Source of the DNA: Desulfobacterales bacterium | GTDB lineage: Bacteria; Desulfobacterota; Desulfobulbia; Desulfobulbales; BM004 | DNA length: 7,717 nucleotides | NCBI GenBank assembly: GCA_012974315.1 | Contig: JAAXQI010000167.1 | Coordinates: forward strand, 1 to 7,717 | Reading direction: 5' to 3' | In this document: positions 1-5,827 of the stretch, one piece after another | Layout: each line of letters starts with the position of its first letter | Numbering within the stretch: position 1 is the first letter of the stretch | Program-made: the position numbers and the translations under genes | Notes under the pieces: generated by a model | Seen by the model: the letters and a program-made list of their open reading frames with translations, nothing else | What the model was told of the DNA's origin: nothing | The model's database searches: none

Positions 1-157
1 ATCATATATATGCCTGCGCTTATTTTTTTCGCAATCCTTAATCTCCGGCAAAAATCCTCATTTCTGGACAGAAACTAGTTATCGATCTATTTTGTTACCT
101 ACAGTTTAAAACGATGTCGATCATATTCGTACCATGTTGCTGATTAAATGAATCCCC
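1..157. other. Non-coding DNA downstream of murJ
   Basis: No convincing coding frame or RNA gene is visible in this left-edge stretch. It lies downstream of the murJ stop on the minus strand. I see no GC-rich stem followed by a T-run that would terminate murJ here. The notable content is a 6-bp inverted repeat, TTTCTG-GA-CAGAAA, at 61-74, followed at once by the 8-base palindrome AACTAGTT (73-80) and by ATCGAT (81-86). The stretch may be part of an intergenic repeat or the control region of a gene beyond the window edge, but nothing here decides that. Confidence 0.5.
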
Positions 158-169
158 TCACTCCTCACC
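156..169 (-). repeat. Two GTGAGG-type heptamers across the murJ stop
   Basis: Read on the minus strand, this is GGTGAGG followed by AGTGAGG. The same 14 bases occur exactly at 7462-7475 on the plus strand. The murJ stop (158-160) and its last glutamate codons are made of this repeat. That implies the repeat spread into, or arose at, the 3' end of the gene and reset its last few residues. It belongs to the same repeat type as the arrays after 7384. Confidence 0.6.
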
Positions 170-1756
170 CCTTACACGTTCCACAATCTTATCAATAACT
201 ATCCTGAGTTCCTGAAATTTGAGTAGATAGAGTGCAACTCCATATAAGGCTGCTCCGGAGATGATAAAAAAGAACAGTCCGGCCAGTTCGTTGAAGAATC
301 TCTTTTGCATCCAATTAAAAAGAAGATCTCCTGACCAGTGGAGATATAGACCCATTAAAAAAGCGGCAAAAAACACTTTTCCAAGTCCGGTGAGAAGGTA
401 GGAAAGAGAGAAGCCTTTAAGTTTCCAGTAGAGGATGATACCAAGAAAAAGGAAATTAACTGTCATGGCGCCTGAGACCGATAGCGCCATGGCTTTATGC
501 TGAAACGTTGCGATGCTCAGAAGAACAATGCAAATGTTGGTGCCTACAGCCAGAAAGCTGCCAACAACAGGATAGCGTGTGTCATCCAGGGCATAAAAGA
601 CTGGCACCATCACTTTGACTGATGCATAGGCAAAGAGTCCCAGGGCATAAAATTGCAGTGCTTCAGCCGTTTTATAGGTATCGATTGCAGAAAAGTTGCC
701 GTGCTCAAATATAATTCTGATAATGGGGGCCGCGAGCAGAACCAGGCCAACTGTTGCCGGAATGGTGAGTGAGAATGCCATAGTGAGTGAGGAGGTGAAT
801 GTCTCCTTGAGGCGGGCAAAGTCTTTCGTGGCAGCCTGGCGGGCCAGGAGGGGCAGGGCGGCAATTGAAATGGCTACTCCGAATACACCCACCGGAAACT
901 GGAAAAAACGGAAGGCATAGTTCAACCAGGAGAGACTTCCTTCTTCCAGGGATGATGCAAAATAAGTATTGATAAAAACGTTTATCTGCAGTGCGGCAAG
1001 ACCGAATACTGCAGGCGCCATAAGTTTTAAGATGCGATGCAGGCCGGGATCCCTGAGATTCAGTTGTGGCTTGAATTGAAAACCAGCGCGGAAAAGGGAT
1101 GGAAGCTGTCCACCAAGTTGGAGCATACCACCTATCAGGGTACCGATGGCCATGCCGACAATGGAAGGCTGGCCAGGTTCTCCCAACAAAAAGGCAAGAC
1201 TCACCCCGCCAACGATAGAACCAATATTGAAGAAACTTGAAGCAAGGGCAGGAATAAAAAAACGGCCCTTGGTGTTAAGGATTCCCATGACCACAGAAGA
1301 AAGAGAGATGAAGATGAGAAATGGAAACATGATCATGGTGAGAAGCTGGGTTAATGCTACCTTGTCAGGAATTTTTTCAAAATCAGCATCAACCAGGGCC
1401 AAAACGATCTGGTCGGCAAAGAGTATGCCGAGCAGGGTGATAATGCTTAAGAGGATAGATATAAAAACAAGAACATTGCCAGCCAGTTTCCAGGTGGCTT
1501 CCCGGCCGCGTGTTTCATCGTAATCTGAGAAGACTGTTACAAAGGCGGCGCTCAACGCGCCCTCGCCGAACAGGTCCCGCAGCAGGTTTGGAATTCTGAA
1601 AGCTACAACAAAAGAATCAAAGGCAAACCCGGCGCCAAACATGATGGCAAAAGCCTGTTCCCTGACGAGGCCGAGTACTCTGCTGCACATAACTGCAATA
1701 CTCACCTTTGAGGCTGAGCTGGCAATTCTGCCTGTGTCTTCTGCTGGTCGCTGCAT
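158..1756 (-). CDS. murJ: MurJ (MviN) lipid II flippase
   Basis: This is a 532-residue polytopic inner-membrane protein of the MOP/MATE-like superfamily. MurJ flips undecaprenyl-linked lipid II from the cytoplasmic to the periplasmic face for peptidoglycan synthesis. The length fits the family (about 510-530 residues, 14 helices). The N-terminal hallmark is clear: SRVLGLVRE (25-33), then RIPNLLRDLFGEGALSAAF (54-72). Arg26, Arg32, Asp47, Asn57 and Arg60 match Arg18, Arg24, Asp39, Asn49 and Arg52 of E. coli MurJ with a constant offset of eight, so the functionally important cavity residues appear intact. The start at 1756 is bounded upstream by an in-frame TAA, so it cannot extend further; the Shine-Dalgarno is weak (GAAAAG). 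The gene stands alone, divergent from the EF-G-like gene. Oddly, the last codons (RGEE) and the TGA stop fall in a GGTGAGG/AGTGAGG heptamer repeat that recurs at the far end of the window. Confidence 0.96.
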   Translation of the reverse strand: MQRPAEDTGRIASSASKVSIAVMCSRVLGLVREQAFAIMFGAGFAFDSFVVAFRIPNLLRDLFGEGALSAAFVTVFSDYDETRGREATWKLAGNVLVFISILLSIITLLGILFADQIVLALVDADFEKIPDKVALTQLLTMIMFPFLIFISLSSVVMGILNTKGRFFIPALASSFFNIGSIVGGVSLAFLLGEPGQPSIVGMAIGTLIGGMLQLGGQLPSLFRAGFQFKPQLNLRDPGLHRILKLMAPAVFGLAALQINVFINTYFASSLEEGSLSWLNYAFRFFQFPVGVFGVAISIAALPLLARQAATKDFARLKETFTSSLTMAFSLTIPATVGLVLLAAPIIRIIFEHGNFSAIDTYKTAEALQFYALGLFAYASVKVMVPVFYALDDTRYPVVGSFLAVGTNICIVLLSIATFQHKAMALSVSGAMTVNFLFLGIILYWKLKGFSLSYLLTGLGKVFFAAFLMGLYLHWSGDLLFNWMQKRFFNELAGLFFFIISGAALYGVALYLLKFQELRIVIDKIVERVRGEE

Positions 1757-1818
1757 ATGGTGCTTTTCAGATTATTAATCAGGGTTCATTTATAATTAAA
1801 AAATGTAATTTTTTTGCT

Positions 1819-1847
1819 ACTCTAGCAGGCTAAGAAAAAGAAGACAA
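1819..1847 (-). promoter_or_regulatory. Candidate sigma-70 promoter for murJ
   Basis: On the minus strand TTGTCT (1842-1847) and TAGAGT (1819-1824) are separated by 17 bases. Each hexamer matches four of the six consensus bases, and the pair lies about 63 bases upstream of the murJ start. The spacing is right but the hexamers are mediocre, and AT-rich DNA yields such pairs by chance. A small inverted repeat, TGCTA-CTC-TAGCA (1815-1827), overlaps the -10 element. Confidence 0.25.
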
Positions 1848-1856
1848 TGTTCTTGC

Positions 1857-1886
1857 TTGACTTTGAAGTTGCCTTATGAATACTAT
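1857..1886 (+). promoter_or_regulatory. Candidate sigma-70 promoter for the EF-G-like gene
   Basis: TTGACT (1857-1862, five of six consensus bases) is followed after an 18-base spacer by TACTAT (1881-1886, four of six). It is the best promoter-like pair seen in the divergent spacer. Use of it would give a leader of roughly 135-140 bases containing the hairpin at 1968-1994. No experimental or comparative support is available. Confidence 0.4.
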
Positions 1887-1967
1887 GGATTGCTTCGTAT
1901 TTCATATTTGTAATTTTAGTGTAAATTTAATGGCCCCAAATAAATGTTTTGGAAAGAATAAATCGTT

Positions 1968-1994
1968 GGGATTGCATTGTAAACAATGATTCCC
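1968..1994 (+). promoter_or_regulatory. Leader hairpin or operator before the EF-G-like gene
   Basis: An imperfect inverted repeat lies 27 bases upstream of the Shine-Dalgarno. The inner arms CATTGT (1975-1980) and ACAATG (1983-1988) are perfect around a two-base centre. The outer arms GGGA (1968-1971) and TCCC (1991-1994) are separated from them by a small asymmetric interior loop. The two-base turn is too tight for a neat RNA loop without opening a pair, so a protein-binding site is as likely as an RNA structure. Confidence 0.3.
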
Positions 1995-2021
1995 AGGTGC
2001 ACTTTGTTTGAGATTTAAATT

Positions 2022-2026
2022 GGAGG
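2022..2026 (+). promoter_or_regulatory. Strong Shine-Dalgarno of the EF-G-like gene
   Basis: GGAGG sits five bases before the ATG at 2032. It fixes that codon as the start and suggests efficient translation, in contrast to the weak ribosome sites of murJ and purM. Confidence 0.85.
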
Positions 2027-2031
2027 GTTAG

Positions 2032-4092
2032 ATGACGGACGTTAAGCTGGTAAGGAATGTGGCGATTTTAGGACATGGCAGTTGTGGCAAAACCACCCTG
2101 GTTGAGGCCATGCTTTTTAGTGCAGGTAAAATAAATCGCCTGGGTAAGGTAGATGATGGTTCTTCCACCATGGATTATGAGCCGGAAGAGATTAAGCGTA
2201 ATATCACTATCAATGCATCATTCAACCATTATACCTGGAAAAAGCATGAAGTTTTTCTGACCGATACCCCTGGAGATGAGAACTTCATCAATGAGACCAA
2301 GTTCGTAGCCAAGGTTGCAGATTGTGCATTGTTCTGTATTGGTGCTGCAACCAGCGTAAAAAACCAGACAACAAAATTTACTGATTTTATTGAAGAACGG
2401 AGGATTCCTACAATTATATGTGTTACACGAATGGATCGTGAGCGTGCTAATTTTGCGAGTGTTATTCTGGGAATTAAAGAGAATCTTCCCTTAAATCCGG
2501 CAATAACCTATGTGCCAATCGGGTCGGAAGATAGTTTCAAGGGCATTGTTAGTGTTATAAACCAGAAAGCTTACATGTTTGATGATAAGGGCAAAGCCAA
2601 GGAAGCCGATATCCCGGAGAATATGGTAGATGAAATTGCAGCTTACCGGGAAGCCCTGATGGAGCAGGTTGCGGAAACCGAAGATGATCTGATTGAAAAA
2701 TTTCTGGAAGAAGGTGAATTGACCGATGAAGAGCTGGTTAATGGTCTGAAAGCAGCGGTGCGGACCGGAGTGATCAACCCGGTGAGTGTAACAGCTGCTT
2801 TAAAGAATCAAGGTGCTGATCTTCTGCTTGATATGATCAATGATCTGCTTCCCTCTCCGGATGGGTGCGCTTCCCAGATTGGAACGGATCCGAAGAGCAA
2901 GGATATTACAGAAAGAGAACCAAAACCGGATGCGCCTTTTTCAGCCCAGGTGTTTAAAACCATGGCAGATCCATTTGCAGGAAGGTTGACCCTCTTTAAA
3001 GTTTTTTCCGGTACGTTGTCCGGAGATACTTTTTATAATTCAACCAAGGATGTCAGTGAACGATTCGGTCAGATATTCATAATGGAAGGGAAGAACCAGA
3101 AACCTGTTGACTCCGTTGGCCCGGGAACGATAGCTGCTGTTGCCAAGCTCAAAGAGACGGTTACCGGAGATACCCTCTGCGCTGAAGTTCCCCCTATAGT
3201 TTATGAACCCCTTATTCCTATTCCACCGGTTATTTCCTATGCCGTGACTGGTAAGAAAGGAGACGAGGAGAAGTTATTCGCTTCCATAACTAAGATGCTG
3301 GACGAAGATCTGACCATGCAGCTTACAAGGGAACTTCAGACAAAGGAAATACTCCTTTCCGGAGTCGGGCAGGTTCATCTGGAAGTAATCGGTGAAAGAA
3401 TCAAGCGAAAGTTCGGCGTGGAAATGGAATTGCATACACCGAAGATCCCGTATCTGGAAACTCTGAAAGGCAAGGCTCGTGTCCAGGGCAAGCACAAAAA
3501 ACAGAGCGGTGGCCGGGGGCAGTTTGCCGATACATGGGTAGAGATAGAATCAATGCCAAGAGGCGGTGGCTATGAATTCGTCAATAAGATTGTCGGTGGC
3601 GCTATCCCCAAGACATATATTCCTGCGGTTGATAGAGGTATCCAGGAGGCCATGGAGAAGGGCATTCTTGCCGGGTATCCTGTGGTTGACGTGAAAGCGC
3701 AGCTTGTAGACGGATCATTTCATGCTGTTGACTCTTCGGAACTTGCTTTTAAGATTGCCGGTTCCCTTGCTTTCAAGAAAGCGGCACAGGAAGCAAGCCC
3801 AGCACTTCTTGAACCGATCATGAATATTTCTATCCGGGTTCCTGAAGATTGTGTCGGTGATGTCATGGGTGATTTGAATTCACGCCGTGGCAGGGTTATG
3901 GGAATGGATTCAGAGGCGAAAAATGAAGTGATAAATGCCCAGGTGCCCATGGCTGAAATACAGAAATATTCTCAGGATCTCACCTCTTTTACAGGCGGCA
4001 GGGGGTCTTTTACTGTGGGCTTCTCACATTACGAGGAAGTGCCTGCCCAGCTTGCTGAAAAGATTGTTGAGGCATCCAGGAGTGGGGAGTAA
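2032..4092 (+). CDS. EF-G-like translational GTPase (EF-G paralogue)
   Basis: A 686-residue protein with the complete EF-G domain order: G domain (about 1-280), beta-barrel domain II (about 295-375), domain III (about 390-465), domain IV (about 470-585) and domain V (about 590-680). Domain IV carries QSGGRGQF and GYPVVDV; domain V carries GDLNSRRG. The P-loop is GHGSCGKT (14-21). Three GTPase motifs differ from canonical EF-G: switch I reads KRNITI (55-60) instead of RGITI; G3 is DTPGD (78-82), replacing the catalytic His of DTPGH by Asp; and G4 is TRMD (132-135) instead of NKMD. This places it in the EF-G-like/EF-G-2 group rather than the main FusA, whose gene normally sits in the str ribosomal-protein operon; no such neighbours are present. 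The group binds GTP and resembles a translocase, but its cellular job is poorly defined. The gene is monocistronic, with its own promoter candidate and a downstream terminator. I am sure of the family and unsure of the function. Confidence 0.92.
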   Translation: MTDVKLVRNVAILGHGSCGKTTLVEAMLFSAGKINRLGKVDDGSSTMDYEPEEIKRNITINASFNHYTWKKHEVFLTDTPGDENFINETKFVAKVADCALFCIGAATSVKNQTTKFTDFIEERRIPTIICVTRMDRERANFASVILGIKENLPLNPAITYVPIGSEDSFKGIVSVINQKAYMFDDKGKAKEADIPENMVDEIAAYREALMEQVAETEDDLIEKFLEEGELTDEELVNGLKAAVRTGVINPVSVTAALKNQGADLLLDMINDLLPSPDGCASQIGTDPKSKDITEREPKPDAPFSAQVFKTMADPFAGRLTLFKVFSGTLSGDTFYNSTKDVSERFGQIFIMEGKNQKPVDSVGPGTIAAVAKLKETVTGDTLCAEVPPIVYEPLIPIPPVISYAVTGKKGDEEKLFASITKMLDEDLTMQLTRELQTKEILLSGVGQVHLEVIGERIKRKFGVEMELHTPKIPYLETLKGKARVQGKHKKQSGGRGQFADTWVEIESMPRGGGYEFVNKIVGGAIPKTYIPAVDRGIQEAMEKGILAGYPVVDVKAQLVDGSFHAVDSSELAFKIAGSLAFKKAAQEASPALLEPIMNISIRVPEDCVGDVMGDLNSRRGRVMGMDSEAKNEVINAQVPMAEIQKYSQDLTSFTGGRGSFTVGFSHYEEVPAQLAEKIVEASRSGE

Positions 4093-4166
4093 CATCACAG
4101 CGGCTGTCCCTGAAGAGCAGGAGCGCCATTTTTAGAAGTTGGCAACAGTAAACACAATATACAATA

Positions 4167-4207
4167 AAAAAACCTCGCCTGAGAATGTAACTCAGGCGAG
4201 GTTTTTT
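4167..4207. terminator. Bidirectional rho-independent terminator
   Basis: A perfect 17-bp inverted repeat (4167-4183 with 4191-4207) surrounds the seven-base loop AATGTAA. Its core CCTCGCCTGAG / CTCAGGCGAGG is GC-rich, and the outer six pairs are A-T, giving a T-run on the 3' side for either direction of transcription. It lies between the convergent EF-G-like gene (ending 4092) and purM (ending 4230), so it can terminate both. Confidence 0.95.
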
Positions 4208-4229
4208 GTTTTCAGCTTATTTATTTAAA

Positions 4230-5291
4230 CTAGGCGCAGTCTATTTCAATCTGGGGTGCGTCCGGTATATCCGGCCGGGCTGTAATTTCACCCAGGTGGT
4301 AAGGTGTCTCGCCTAAAGCGGTAAGCTGCTGCATGACATCTTCCAGGAGAGCCTCGTCTACTATCGCCACCATGCCTATGCCCATATTAAAGGTTCGGCA
4401 CATTTCTTTTGCAGAGACATTTCCCTTAGTTTGCAAAAAATCAAAAATCGGCGGGATTTTCCAACTGTCATAGTGGATTATAGCCCTGCTTCCCTGGGGC
4501 AGGACTCGTGGAATGTTGTCAATAAATCCACCACCGGTGATATGCACCAGACCGCTAATTTTGAAATTCTTGTTCAGATTCAGGATTGATTCGCTATAGA
4601 TGCGGGTGGGTTTTATAAGTTCTTCACCCAGGGTGCATCCCAACTCCTCAATATAATCATCGACAGAAAGGCCTAACTCCTCAAAACATATTTTTCTTAC
4701 CAGTGAGTAACCATTGCTGTGCAACCCTGAAGAGGCGATGCCAATGATCTGGTCACCGACTTTTATATCAGAACCATCGATGATCTTATCCCGTTCTGCA
4801 ATACCCACGACAAAACCTGCCATGTCATAATCACCTGTTGAGTAAAGGCCGGGCATTTCTGCTGTTTCACCACCGATAAGAGAGCATTTGGCGATTTTAC
4901 ATCCTTCTGCAATTCCTTTTATAATATCACTGGCCTTGTCAACATCAAGTTTATCGACAGCAAGATAATCAAGAAAAAAAAGAGGTTTGGCAGCTCCTAC
5001 AGCAATATCATTAACGCACATAGCCACCAGGTCTATTCCTATAGTGTCATGCTTGTTGCAGAGCTTGGCGATGGCGAGTTTGGTGCCAACTCCATCTGTA
5101 GAGGAGACAAGAACTGGATCCTCAAACTGGTCGGCGCCGATAGCGAAAAGACCGCTGAACCCCCCTATATCGGTAAGCACCCCCCTGCCAAAGGTGGGCG
5201 TGACAATATCTTTTATTCTGGAAACCAGTTCATTGCCTTTGTCAATATCAACTCCGGCTTCGCTATATCTTGATGTTTGTGAGTCACTCAT
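4230..5291 (-). CDS. purM: Phosphoribosylformylglycinamidine cyclo-ligase (AIR synthetase)
   Basis: A full-length PurM of 353 residues (E. coli enzyme about 345). It catalyses the ATP-dependent ring closure of FGAM to 5-aminoimidazole ribonucleotide (AIR) in de novo purine synthesis, in the cytoplasm, normally as a dimer. Visible hallmarks are YSEAGVDIDKGN at the N terminus (9-20), STDGVGTKL (64-72), GIDLVAMCVNDI (85-96), LFFLDY (104-109), GGETAEMPG (140-148), SSGLHSNGYSLV, and HITGGGFIDNIPRVLP in the C-terminal half. The ATP-binding lysine and acidic and glycine motifs of the PurM/PurL fold are intact. The start at 5291 aligns with the known N terminus although no good Shine-Dalgarno precedes it. 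In many bacteria purM is followed by purN; here it is alone and runs into the convergent EF-G-like gene, so it is probably monocistronic. A candidate promoter with an overlapping inverted repeat lies just upstream. Confidence 0.98.
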   Translation of the reverse strand: MSDSQTSRYSEAGVDIDKGNELVSRIKDIVTPTFGRGVLTDIGGFSGLFAIGADQFEDPVLVSSTDGVGTKLAIAKLCNKHDTIGIDLVAMCVNDIAVGAAKPLFFLDYLAVDKLDVDKASDIIKGIAEGCKIAKCSLIGGETAEMPGLYSTGDYDMAGFVVGIAERDKIIDGSDIKVGDQIIGIASSGLHSNGYSLVRKICFEELGLSVDDYIEELGCTLGEELIKPTRIYSESILNLNKNFKISGLVHITGGGFIDNIPRVLPQGSRAIIHYDSWKIPPIFDFLQTKGNVSAKEMCRTFNMGIGMVAIVDEALLEDVMQQLTALGETPYHLGEITARPDIPDAPQIEIDCA

Positions 5292-5314
5292 TTTTTGATT
5301 TGCTTTATGAAATA

Positions 5315-5344
5315 ATTTTAAAATTGTTAGTAGTGTGATAACAA
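5315..5344 (-). promoter_or_regulatory. Candidate purM promoter
   Basis: On the minus strand TTGTTA (5339-5344) and TAAAAT (5315-5320, five of six consensus bases) are separated by 18 bases. Transcription would start near 5308, leaving a leader of under 20 bases before the ATG. The region is very AT-rich, which raises the chance of a false match. Confidence 0.35.
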
Positions 5345-5345
5345 T
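5323..5345. promoter_or_regulatory. Inverted repeat overlapping the purM promoter (possible operator)
   Basis: The arms ATTGTTA (5323-5329) and TAACAAT (5339-5345) are perfect 7-bp complements separated by nine bases, so their centres are 16 bp apart. The repeat covers the -35 element and spacer of the candidate purM promoter, where a bound repressor would block transcription. It does not resemble the E. coli PurR box. A second palindrome, AATTTTAAAATT (5314-5325), abuts it but may be only AT-rich background. Confidence 0.3.
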
Positions 5346-5526
5346 AAAATGATAATTTTAGAGTTTAAGATATTTTTTCTGAAGAGGGAATACTTATAAT
5401 TTTTGAGTCCTGAAAAGTCAATCAAAATTGATGATAAGCAGGATGTTCAATGTTACCTGCGAACTATGAAAAGAATTAGTCCAAAGTATGCTTGTTTTTA
5501 CGTCTCTGTCTACTCTGGAATGATCA

Positions 5527-5555
5527 TTGAAATAGTCCTGTATTCCTGGTAGGAT
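5527..5555 (+). promoter_or_regulatory. Weak promoter candidate just before the DUF2065 gene
   Basis: TTGAAA (5527-5532) and TAGGAT (5550-5555) are spaced by exactly 17 bases, and the perfect palindrome AATGATCATT (5519-5528) overlaps the -35 element. If used, transcription would begin almost at the ATG (5565), giving a nearly leaderless message. The same AGGA (5551-5554) could instead be the Shine-Dalgarno, ten bases before the ATG, of a transcript started further upstream, for example from TATAAT at 5395-5400. The two readings exclude each other. Confidence 0.2.
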
Positions 5556-5564
5556 AACCGATCA

Positions 5565-5765
5565 ATGAAACTTCTATTTACTCTTATTGGTCTGATTTTT
5601 ATTTTAGAAGGGTTACCATATCTCACATTTCCTGAGGCTATGCAGAGATGGTTGCAGCAGCTCATGGAAATGAAGCCTGCACAGTTGAGAATGGTCGGTT
5701 TGTGTGCTGTGGGAACAGGTCTGCTTATCTGTTATATAACCTTGCGCACCAGTCTGTTCAATTGA
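5565..5765 (+). CDS. DUF2065 (YjeT-like) small membrane protein
   Basis: A 66-residue protein with two predicted membrane helices, about residues 3-22 and 43-60, joined by a short amphipathic loop (24-41). The first helix ends in the family pattern I-L-E-G-L (13-17) followed by a conserved proline in F-P-E-A (22-25), as in E. coli YjeT, which has the same length and layout. The biochemical role of DUF2065 is unknown. In gammaproteobacteria the gene usually sits by hflK-hflC and purA; here it is instead 62 bases upstream of an NSS symporter on the same strand, and divergent from purM. Its start has a modest AGGA at a ten-base spacing. It probably shares a transcript with the symporter, but a functional link is only inference. 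I am fairly sure of the family. Confidence 0.8.
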   Translation: MKLLFTLIGLIFILEGLPYLTFPEAMQRWLQQLMEMKPAQLRMVGLCAVGTGLLICYITLRTSLFN

Positions 5766-5815
5766 TAATTGCAGTAAGTTTTCTTGCATTCTTCATTTTA
5801 AATAGTTGTTTTATA

Positions 5816-5822
5816 GAAGGAG
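5816..5822 (+). promoter_or_regulatory. Shine-Dalgarno of the symporter gene
   Basis: GAAGGAG lies five bases before the ATG at 5828 and is a strong ribosome site. It supports this codon as the start, which also places the first helix at the same residue numbers as in LeuT. Confidence 0.8.
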
Positions 5823-5827
5823 AATAA

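Noticed and set aside
1146..1523. A 125-codon plus-strand reading frame inside murJ
   Set aside because: It is antisense to a conserved membrane protein, has no recognisable domain, and is a by-product of murJ codon use.
4103..4134. Weak stem around CCTG / CAGG followed by five T bases just after the EF-G-like stop
   Set aside because: Only four continuous pairs before mismatches; the perfect 17-bp terminator at 4167-4207 is a far better explanation.
5466..5552. A 28-residue reading frame ending 12 bases before the DUF2065 start, preceded by a 12-residue frame (5431-5469) that overlaps it by four bases
   Set aside because: No Shine-Dalgarno precedes either, the peptides match nothing known to me, and frames this short are expected by chance.
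5565..5765. Assignment of the small membrane protein to the MetS family of NSS small subunits
   Set aside because: The sequence carries the DUF2065 pattern (I-L-E-G-L and F-P-E-A) and the YjeT length; similarity to MetS is only in size and context.
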